Shown here: positions 1 to 5,595 of the stretch, in pieces
Layout: every line of letters begins with the position of its first letter
Position numbering within the stretch: position 1 is the first letter of the stretch
Source: CAZDUS01 sp964609375
GTDB taxonomy: Bacteria; Verrucomicrobiota; Kiritimatiellia; CAIKKV01; CAITUY01
DNA length: 9,486 nucleotides
Direction: 5' to 3'
NCBI GenBank assembly: GCA_964609375.1
Contig: CAZSSA010000086.1
Span: 1-9,486 of the forward strand
Made by a program: the position numbers and the translations under genes
Notes under the pieces: generated by a model
Told to the model about the DNA's origin: nothing
Databases searched by the model: none
Seen by the model: the letters and a program-made list of their open reading frames with translations, nothing else

Positions 1-101
1 TCGGCGCAGGCGGAAATCGCCACGCTCACCAGGACAATGGCGAACAAGTTCCTGATGGTTTTGCGAGTGGGGGTAAGGGGGTTACGAAATGATGTATTCA
101 T
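1..101 (-). CDS. N-terminus of a predicted lipoprotein, cut by the window edge (possible DUF4266)
   Basis: Only the first 33 codons are visible, read leftwards from an ATG at 101-99. A strong ribosome-binding site (AAGGAG, five bases before the ATG) supports this start. The peptide has a basic n-region, a hydrophobic stretch (LFAIVLVSVAISAC) and a lipobox ISAC with Cys32 as the likely lipidated residue, so the product should be an envelope lipoprotein. Its first 20 bases overlap the end of the apbE gene in another frame, which suggests translational coupling in one transcript. In clusters that pair ApbE with DUF3570, the third member is often a very short lipoprotein of family DUF4266. That identity is inferred from context only, because the mature protein lies outside the window. 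Confidence 0.7.
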   Translation of the reverse strand, partial: MNTSFRNPLTPTRKTIRNLFAIVLVSVAISACA

Positions 102-1014
102 GGAATCTCCTTGAGTAGTACTGGCGTCCTTTTTCACTAATGCAACCTTCTGCCGTATACGTGGTGTTTAAGAGATCGAGGCCGGCCTCGCCGCCGAGGA
201 TAAACGCCGAGGTAGAGAGGATGCCTGCCTCCGTGCAGGTAGAGCCAACAACACTGACGGAGGTTGTGCCGTTGTTGACCGGGCGCCCGGTGCGGGGATC
301 GAGGATATGACCGTACCGTTCGCCGTTGTCGGTAAAATAGCGAAGATAGTCGCCAGACGTGGCGACAGCCCGGTCGCGTATGGAAACACCGCCCCAGCAA
401 TGACCGGGATCCATAGGGTCTTCGAGACCGACACGCCATGGTCCGCCTTCCGGGGGTTCGCCGTAGACTCTCAAGTCATGTCCGAAATCCACGAGGATAT
501 TTCGCAGGCCGCGTTTCATCCCCATTTCAAAGACACGATCCACGGCGTATTCCTTTCCGATGCCGCCCACATCAATTCCCATCCCGGGGGAGGGAAGGGA
601 AATACGGCCTTTCTCCCGTTGGACGTGGCGCCATCCGCACAACGTCAGGGCTTCCTTGATTTCGGAATCGCCGGGTGTTCCCCGGCGAGGGGCGTGGTAG
701 TCCCATAGTTTCACCAGTGGCAGAACGGCAGGATCGAAAACTCCTTTGGTCGCCCAGTAAAACCAGTCGCAAAGGCCCAGCAGGCTCTCGGCTTCCGGGG
801 AGAGTTCTATCCAGCCCGAGCCGGCGGCAGCATTGATTCTGCTGATGAGGCTATCGGGGATAAACCGGGAAAATTCGTGTTCGAATGTTTGAACCCAGGC
901 TACGGCTTCCTGTTTGAATGCTTCCGCTTCGGCATGGGATGGAGCTTCGCACTGGAGGCGGCACTCGGTCCCCATGGCCTGAAACAAAAACACACTGTAG
1001 TCACGGTTTCTCAT
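82..1014 (-). CDS. apbE: ApbE-family FAD:protein FMN transferase
   Basis: Predicted to transfer FMN from FAD to a Thr or Ser of an extracytoplasmic target, forming a phosphoester bond. Family motifs in order: F..AMGT (11-16), FDPAVLPLVKLW (93-104), DVGGIGKEYAVD (148-159), ATSGDYLRYF (218-227) and HILDPRTGRPV (236-246). The length of 310 residues is normal. No signal peptide or lipobox precedes the AMGT motif, unlike many ApbE proteins, so it may act in the cytoplasm or be exported by an unrecognised route. Two departures stand out: the usual ADALAT metal-site motif reads AGILST (263-268), with Gly264 where the family has a metal-binding Asp, and the usual GGD reads GHD (178-180). The gene follows the DUF3570 gene by 7 bases with no clear ribosome-binding site, suggesting coupled translation. 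Confidence 0.93.
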   Translation of the reverse strand: MRNRDYSVFLFQAMGTECRLQCEAPSHAEAEAFKQEAVAWVQTFEHEFSRFIPDSLISRINAAAGSGWIELSPEAESLLGLCDWFYWATKGVFDPAVLPLVKLWDYHAPRRGTPGDSEIKEALTLCGWRHVQREKGRISLPSPGMGIDVGGIGKEYAVDRVFEMGMKRGLRNILVDFGHDLRVYGEPPEGGPWRVGLEDPMDPGHCWGGVSIRDRAVATSGDYLRYFTDNGERYGHILDPRTGRPVNNGTTSVSVVGSTCTEAGILSTSAFILGGEAGLDLLNTTYTAEGCISEKGRQYYSRRFHEYIIS

Positions 1015-1021
1015 GGGTCGA

Positions 1022-2407
1022 TCAAAGCGCCATGCGCACTCCTGCGGTAAAGGCTGTGGCCGTGGGGTATATCTCCTGAGGTGTTACACCATCCTTGCCT
1101 TCCTGCCCATACTGCTCAACCCCGATATCCAGCGAGAGGCGTGTGGTTGGGAACCAGATAAGCCTGAGGCCGTATCCAAGCGCCTTGAAGGAGGAGACGC
1201 GGTAATCAGAACTATAGAAGTCCGGCGAGCCGGTGAAGCGCACGGCATAGAAATCCGCCTCTGTCTGATCATAATAGCGTATCGAGGGGGCGAGGATAAA
1301 GTGGTCGCCCATTTTCTGGAACCACTCGAGCGTGAGCGTTTCCGCTGTGATCCCGAAAGTGTCCTGATAGTGCCTCAAACTGATCTCAGCGCTTCCGTTC
1401 AAGGGGGCGATGAACTGTTCGATGGCGATGTAAATAATCTGCTTGTCCTTGGTGTCGGGGCGTTTTTCCGGACGGATCACACCGTTGAGTTCAACCACTT
1501 TATAGGGGTCTGATATGAAACCGTTGACCTGGCCGAGGGTTACGTTGAGCGTCAGCAGGGTGGATGGCGACAGCACCTGGGTAAGGCCAAGAATGGCATC
1601 AACCGTTCGCTTGGTATCCTCTGGAACGCCGTTGGCGGGGGAGATGATGTCGTGAGTGTAGGCGCCTCCGACCAGGAGCGTGGTGTTCTTCTTGTTGAAA
1701 TCGATGGCATCCTGAAGGCTTAAGCCAATGGAGGTGTAATCGCTTTCCGTGCTATAGGAAATGAGTCCACCGGGGGTGTGCCGTCCGACGCGTTTGGAGA
1801 CGCCGACGCTAACGCCGACCCGTTCGTCGCTAAAATCGGCGGTGGGGACTTTTGACCCCTGCGTTGTTCCGGTGGTAGGCACTGGAGTGGCGGCGGGTCG
1901 AGGGGAAGAACTGCTGCCTGAGGAGGATGAAGACGATCCGCCGGTGGTAGGGGGTGGTGGGGGCGGGGGGGGTGGAGGTGTGGCGGCACTAACGGCGGAA
2001 TATGTTCCTGCAGGCGCTGACGCCTTAGTGCTAATGAACGCATCGTCTTCTTCCTCCACATCGTCATCACCATCATCGTCATCGGTAGGGGGAGGGGGTG
2101 TTGGTGTCGATGAAGGTTTTGGCCTGGAAACGGTCGTCCTGGCAGGTTGGACGATGACGGCAGGAATGGGGGCCCCAGTAGGGGTTGCGCCTGAAATAGA
2201 GTTATAAATTCCATCAACCTTGATGGTCCAGCCGTCCGAGCTTTCGCGTTGAAGGAGAAAAGCAGGAGCCAGGACTTTGATTCTGTCGTTGTCCTCAACA
2301 TAATAGAGCAGCTTTGAGGCTATAAATTCCTCAGATTTTGCCTTTTTTGGGGGGAGTACTGTCAAAACGAATATTATCACGAAGCCAGCGGTTGCTTTTC
2401 TAATCAT
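1022..2407 (-). CDS. DUF3570 family outer-membrane beta-barrel protein with a candidate flavinylation motif
   Basis: A 461-residue protein with a signal peptide (1-25, hydrophobic 7-19, likely cut after AKS). The C-terminal half (about 190-461) has alternating aromatic and polar strands typical of an outer-membrane barrel. DUF3570 landmarks are visible: YYVEDNDRIKVLAPAF (35-50), SGATPTGAP (72-80), TESDYTSIGLSLQDAIDFN (220-238), SDPYKVVELNG (299-309), RPDTKDKQIIYIA (316-328) and the SSDYR..SF..LGYGL stretch (399-414). Residues 86-186 form a Pro/Ser/Thr/Asp-rich low-complexity insert. The function of the family is not established. SGAT resembles the ApbE FMN-attachment motif, and apbE is the next gene, so the protein may carry covalent FMN (inference). 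The start is supported by GGGTGAT, three bases before the ATG. The 116 bases upstream, back to the lipoprotein gene, show no convincing promoter or terminator. Confidence 0.88.
   Translation of the reverse strand: MIRKATAGFVIIFVLTVLPPKKAKSEEFIASKLLYYVEDNDRIKVLAPAFLLQRESSDGWTIKVDGIYNSISGATPTGAPIPAVIVQPARTTVSRPKPSSTPTPPPPTDDDDGDDDVEEEDDAFISTKASAPAGTYSAVSAATPPPPPPPPPPTTGGSSSSSSGSSSSPRPAATPVPTTGTTQGSKVPTADFSDERVGVSVGVSKRVGRHTPGGLISYSTESDYTSIGLSLQDAIDFNKKNTTLLVGGAYTHDIISPANGVPEDTKRTVDAILGLTQVLSPSTLLTLNVTLGQVNGFISDPYKVVELNGVIRPEKRPDTKDKQIIYIAIEQFIAPLNGSAEISLRHYQDTFGITAETLTLEWFQKMGDHFILAPSIRYYDQTEADFYAVRFTGSPDFYSSDYRVSSFKALGYGLRLIWFPTTRLSLDIGVEQYGQEGKDGVTPQEIYPTATAFTAGVRMAL
1850..2152 (-). repeat. 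Low-complexity Pro/Asp/Ser segment inside the DUF3570 gene
   Basis: These codons give residues 86-186 of the DUF3570 protein. In order they hold a Pro/Thr/Ser-rich stretch, an acidic run of Asp and Glu (109-122), a run of ten prolines (144-153, bases 1949-1978) and a serine/glycine run (157-168). The plus strand is correspondingly G-rich, including an uninterrupted run of eight G at 1965-1972. The segment sits between the SGAT motif and the first recognisable barrel strands, so it is probably a flexible linker or an extended periplasmic or surface loop. No exact tandem unit is apparent; it is compositional bias and not a clean repeat array. Confidence 0.85.
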
Positions 2408-2523
2408 ATATCACCCAATAAATGACCTTGTTGTCGTAGGTTTGTTATTGAATGAGCAAGACGCGTGCCATCACGATTAATTGTGCGTAATGATTAAAAG
2501 GCGGGATTGTCGTTTAGGCCGTC

Positions 2524-2769
2524 TTATTGCATGACTTCATCCATGTCGGCTTTTGCCTTTTTCCCGATAGCGTCCAGCTTAGCTCTTGTTTCTTTGCCCT
2601 TTTCGATAGCGGTTTGGCCCGTAAAACCGCCAATCAAGGTTTGCGCCGTGCTTTTTTCCGGCGGAAGGTTTGTCGCGGAGGGGCTAGTCTTGCGGTCGGT
2701 TGTCGGTTTTTCGCCACAACCGGCCAGCAGGAATAATAGACTAATGAGGGCTACTTGCCTATGGGCCAT
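2524..2769 (-). CDS. Small predicted lipoprotein, 81 residues
   Basis: The ATG at 2769-2767 is chosen because it places a complete lipoprotein signal at the N-terminus: MAHRQ, then a hydrophobic stretch and the lipobox LLAGC with Cys18 lipidated. The frame stays open further upstream, but that extension would bury the signal peptide and run through the predicted promoter. A modest purine-rich site (AAAGAGA) precedes the chosen start. The mature part is hydrophilic: a Thr/Ser/Pro linker (about 22-42), a short TLIGGFTGQTA segment (44-54), then a charged, probably helical tail rich in Lys, Glu and Asp (55-81). I do not recognise the family and assign no function. It lies 116 bases upstream of the DUF3570 gene on the same strand and may or may not be cotranscribed with it. 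Confidence 0.75.
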   Translation of the reverse strand: MAHRQVALISLLFLLAGCGEKPTTDRKTSPSATNLPPEKSTAQTLIGGFTGQTAIEKGKETRAKLDAIGKKAKADMDEVMQ

Positions 2770-2813
2770 GGTGTCTCTTTCTGTATCACGCCTAACGACG
2801 ATGTGTTGCCTGA

Positions 2814-2841
2814 AGTGTAGCAAAGTCGATTGGAGAGACAA
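2814..2841 (-). promoter_or_regulatory. Candidate sigma70-type promoter for the small lipoprotein gene
   Basis: On the minus strand a TTGTCT -35 element (2836-2841) and a TACACT -10 element (2814-2819) are separated by 16 bases. The -10 is preceded by TGC, giving an extended -10. Transcription would start near 2807, leaving a leader of roughly 38 bases before the ATG at 2769. It lies in the 110-base divergent spacer shared with the VTC operon. No equally good promoter was seen for the plus-strand operon. Confidence 0.5.
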
Positions 2842-2879
2842 TGTGAGTTTTGTGATGGCAGAGGGTTGGCGCAATCCGT

Positions 2880-3710
2880 ATGATGCCAGCCGGTACTGGA
2901 AAACAGGTCATGATTAGCAATAACTCTGTATTGGTGAGGCACGAAGCCAAATATGTGATACCCCAGAGCCTTTTGGTGCCCATGCGGGAGTATTTGAAGC
3001 ATTATTGTGAACCTGATCCGCATGGCCGTTCCTTTCCGCCGGTTTACAAGATTACTACGCTGCAACTTGATGGACCGGGGTTACCGTTGCACCATGCCAA
3101 GCAGGAAGAGAAACTCAATCGTTTCAAGTTGCGGGTGCGGACGTATGACGGGGAAAACAGTCCGGTTTTCATGGAGGTGAAACAGAAGTTGGGGCAGGTG
3201 ATTGTCAAAAGCCGCGCGAAGATCAGCCGTGAGGACTGGGGGCCCCATTTGATCCGCAACACCAATGTTGATATCGAGTTCAAATCCGACAAGGAATATG
3301 TTGCTTTCCTCAACTTTGTGCGGTTGGCGCGGGAAATACAAGCGGAACCGGTGGTGCGGATTCGATATGAGCGGGAATCCTACTTCGGGGTTAATGATGA
3401 CTATGCGCGTGTGAGTTTTGACCAGCACCTTGAATATCAGCCGGCGGAGGACTGGAGTGTGCTGGGGCATGGCGGAAACTGGATCGGTCTGGACGGCAGT
3501 CTGGAGCAGAACAAGCTCAATGCGTGGTCAGGTGTGATTTTGGAGCTCAAGACCTTAGGCGAAGCGCCTCGATGGATGGTGGAGTTGACGCGCGAGTTCG
3601 ATCTTGTGCGGGATGGGAACTGCAAGTACTCTACCGCCGTTTGGAACGAGTCCTTATTCAGAGGAGTGCCAAAAGCACCTGCTTATGTGGCGGTGTTACA
3701 GGATTACTGA
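2880..3710 (+). CDS. VTC-domain polyphosphate polymerase-like protein
   Basis: A stand-alone VTC domain of the triphosphate tunnel metalloenzyme fold. In yeast Vtc4 this domain makes polyphosphate from ATP inside a basic tunnel. The charged landmarks of the tunnel appear present in order: RHEAKY (20-25), TTLQLD (59-64), RFKLRVRTY (81-89), FMEVKQK (97-103) with K110 and R112, RIRYER (160-165), ARVSFD (176-181), LELKT (221-225) and K249 in KYSTA. Loss of catalysis is therefore not apparent. There is no SPX domain, membrane segment or signal peptide, so the enzyme should be cytosolic and rely on a membrane partner. The start is uncertain: ATG 2880 and 2883 have only a distant GAGGG, and ATG 2910 is also possible and keeps every motif. 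The DUF4956 gene follows after 14 bases. It could instead be a triphosphatase of the same fold. Confidence 0.9.
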   Translation: MMPAGTGKQVMISNNSVLVRHEAKYVIPQSLLVPMREYLKHYCEPDPHGRSFPPVYKITTLQLDGPGLPLHHAKQEEKLNRFKLRVRTYDGENSPVFMEVKQKLGQVIVKSRAKISREDWGPHLIRNTNVDIEFKSDKEYVAFLNFVRLAREIQAEPVVRIRYERESYFGVNDDYARVSFDQHLEYQPAEDWSVLGHGGNWIGLDGSLEQNKLNAWSGVILELKTLGEAPRWMVELTREFDLVRDGNCKYSTAVWNESLFRGVPKAPAYVAVLQDY

Positions 3711-3724
3711 GTACAGGTGAAAGC

Positions 3725-4405
3725 ATGGATGAATTCTTAACTATTTTCGGTCCGGCGCGAGTTCTTGGAATTGGCCAGATTGCCTGTGCCTTCCTGGCGA
3801 GTTTTGTGCTGTGTTCCTTGATTGCCTGGGTTTATCGCAAGACCTATGAGGGACTCTCTTTTTCGCGATCCTTTATCCAGTCCTTGATTTTGGGCGGTGT
3901 GATTACCACGGTGCTGATCATGGCCATTGGCAACAATTTGGCGCGCGGGTTAGGTATTCTCGGTACGCTGGCGATTATCCGGTTCCGGACTCACATCCGG
4001 GATCCGAGAGACATCATGTTCCTGTTCGCCAGTCTGGCGATTGGCATTTCGTGCGGAGCCTCGGTGTTTACGGTGGCGATTGTGGGGACGTTGGGTTTTT
4101 GTTTTGTGGCGTGGTATCTGCATCTGGCGCCATTCACATCGCGGCGTGATTATGAAGGGCTGCTGCGGTTTGTTGTATTGGAGGGCGATGAGCCGGCAGG
4201 GGTCGTCAGTGCTTTTCAGCAACACTGCTCGACATGGCAACTCATCGCCGTCCGTGGGGCCATGCAGGGCAGCGGACGGGAGTACTCCTATCATCTTCGC
4301 CTGCACGATCCTTCAAGTCAGGCTGACTTGATCAAAGCCATCCAGTTGATCGGCAATGTGAGTAATGTGAATTTATTGATGCAACGTTCTACGGTGGAGT
4401 TGTAA
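3725..4405 (+). CDS. DUF4956 integral membrane protein
   Basis: A 226-residue protein. The ATG at 3725 is preceded by AGGTGA at 3715-3720, an excellent ribosome-binding site; longer readings of the frame run back into the VTC gene. Hydrophobic segments lie at about 14-36, 50-69, 97-112 and 113-134. The family signature is clear between the second and third segments: ARGLGILGTLAIIRFRT (73-89) followed by IRDPRD (91-96). The last 80 residues (about 146-226) look like a soluble alpha/beta domain, resembling in layout the cytosolic ACT-like tail of MgtC proteins (a loose comparison). The function of DUF4956 is not established, but its genes commonly neighbour VTC-domain genes. By analogy with the membrane subunits of the eukaryotic VTC complex, I infer that it anchors the polymerase and may form the polymer path across the inner membrane. 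Confidence 0.9.
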   Translation: MDEFLTIFGPARVLGIGQIACAFLASFVLCSLIAWVYRKTYEGLSFSRSFIQSLILGGVITTVLIMAIGNNLARGLGILGTLAIIRFRTHIRDPRDIMFLFASLAIGISCGASVFTVAIVGTLGFCFVAWYLHLAPFTSRRDYEGLLRFVVLEGDEPAGVVSAFQQHCSTWQLIAVRGAMQGSGREYSYHLRLHDPSSQADLIKAIQLIGNVSNVNLLMQRSTVEL

Positions 4406-4408
4406 GCC

Positions 4409-5578
4409 ATGACCATGGAGCCGACATTGAAAAGCGCTGGAAATCCTCATCGGCACCCGCGGGTTCTCTGGAGCCGGCTGAAAGCGCACAGTCATGTATT
4501 CGTCTGGATGGCTGCTGTGGTAGCGGCGGTTTTTCTCTTTATTTACAGTGCAGGGACGGGTGGCATGCCTGGTTATGTCGAAATCGTAGAGCACCCGATT
4601 GCTTCCACGGAAGTGGGGCGCGTTCTGTCAATCGACGTCGCGGTGGGCGACCGTGTATTGGCTGGTCAGGCGGTTGCACACTTTGATGCTTCGATGATTG
4701 ACGCTGAACTTGGAGCAGAATCTGCTCTTTATGAGGAAATACGCGGTACAGTACCAAGTCCTGAACAGACGGCTTTGCAATTGCAACGTCAGTTTGCGGC
4801 GGCCCAGGGATCGGCCAGCGCGACTCTGGATGAACAGCGTCTCCGGCAAACGCAGGATCAGGCTGAACTGGAGGTGCTAACCAAGGAGCTTGAACGGATA
4901 GAACCCTTACTGGCGAAGGGGTTGATCGATGCCTCAACGGTAAGTGGCACCAGGGCTCGACAGGCGGCGTTGAGCAAGGCCACGGCCATGTATCCGCAGG
5001 CGATTGCGAGCCTGCAACAACGCATGGAGGAGACGAAACGCCAGCATCAGGAAGCCTTGGATGCGTTGCGTGGGGCCAAGGGAGGCTCGGGCGGGGGAAC
5101 GAATTATCAGGCGCTGGCGCAACAGCAACGGGTGGCGGGGCTGGCGGCGCGGCGGCGCGAATGTGTTTTATGCAGCCCGTCGGATGGCGTGGTGGCCCAA
5201 GTGATGTTCCGGGCTGGAGATGTTGTCATGGCGGGGACGCCTGTGGCGATTGTGGTTGAGCAACCGTCTGCTCGCGTCATTGGCTTTATCCCTGAAATGA
5301 ATGCCCGTGAGGCCTATCCCGGGCAGATGGTGCGGGTGGAACGCATGTATGGGGTAGGGGTGTCCTACGGGGCACAGGTTACTGCGATGGAGCCGGCGGT
5401 GCGCGGGTTACCCGGGCAGGTCAATCCTATTCCAGGGCGAGTTATGCGTGGGAGACGCGTTTACTGTCATTTGAAAGAACCGACCGACTTGTTGCCGGGC
5501 GAAACCGTGCAGATTAGGCTAACCACGCCATTCTGGGCGCCGGTGGCTGATTATCTGAACAGGATAGTCGGCCATTAA
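4409..5578 (+). CDS. HlyD-like periplasmic adaptor (membrane-fusion protein)
   Basis: A 389-residue adaptor expected to bridge inner and outer membrane. A basic cytosolic N-terminus is followed by one membrane segment (29-47). The first lipoyl-like half is at 57-93 (GRVLSIDVAVGDRVLAGQAV), followed by a long helical hairpin (about 95-250) whose tip includes GLIDAST (171-177). The second lipoyl half is at 253-284 (SPSDGVVAQVMFRAGD) and a beta-barrel region follows at 286-375. The start lies 3 bases after the DUF4956 stop, with GGAG at 4396-4399; ATG 4415 is a less well placed alternative. In known type I secretion and efflux systems such adaptors work with an ABC, RND or MFS pump. None is encoded here, and the inner-membrane partner in this operon would be DUF4956 plus the VTC enzyme. 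Confidence 0.9.
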   Translation: MTMEPTLKSAGNPHRHPRVLWSRLKAHSHVFVWMAAVVAAVFLFIYSAGTGGMPGYVEIVEHPIASTEVGRVLSIDVAVGDRVLAGQAVAHFDASMIDAELGAESALYEEIRGTVPSPEQTALQLQRQFAAAQGSASATLDEQRLRQTQDQAELEVLTKELERIEPLLAKGLIDASTVSGTRARQAALSKATAMYPQAIASLQQRMEETKRQHQEALDALRGAKGGSGGGTNYQALAQQQRVAGLAARRRECVLCSPSDGVVAQVMFRAGDVVMAGTPVAIVVEQPSARVIGFIPEMNAREAYPGQMVRVERMYGVGVSYGAQVTAMEPAVRGLPGQVNPIPGRVMRGRRVYCHLKEPTDLLPGETVQIRLTTPFWAPVADYLNRIVGH

Positions 5579-5580
5579 TA

Positions 5581-5587
5581 AAGGTGA
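5581..5587 (+). promoter_or_regulatory. Ribosome-binding site that fixes the TolC-like start
   Basis: AAGGTGA lies eight bases before the ATG at 5596. A possible GTG start at 5584 falls inside this site and is therefore unlikely, so the ATG is preferred. Confidence 0.75.
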
Positions 5588-5595
5588 ATTGCGTT

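Noticed and set aside
307..708. Open frame of 133 codons on the plus strand opposite apbE
   Set aside because: Antisense shadow of a gene with clear ApbE motifs; no start signal and no recognisable protein features.
1761..2207. Open frame of 148 codons on the plus strand rich in glycine and serine
   Set aside because: It is the antisense reading of the Pro/Ser/Asp-rich part of the DUF3570 gene. The glycine run mirrors the proline codons, and there is no ribosome-binding site or family resemblance.
2456..2490. Hairpin in the spacer between the small lipoprotein and DUF3570 genes (CATTACG pairing with CGTGATG) as a terminator
   Set aside because: Seven pairs including a G-T wobble, a ten-base loop and no following T run; too weak to call a rho-independent terminator.
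2770..2874. N-terminal extension of the small lipoprotein to an ATG at 2874
   Set aside because: It would place 35 residues ahead of the lipoprotein signal and run across the predicted promoter.
5584..5595. GTG at 5584 as the start of the TolC-like gene
   Set aside because: It lies within the AAGGTGA ribosome-binding site that serves the ATG at 5596, and the shorter protein has a complete lipoprotein signal.
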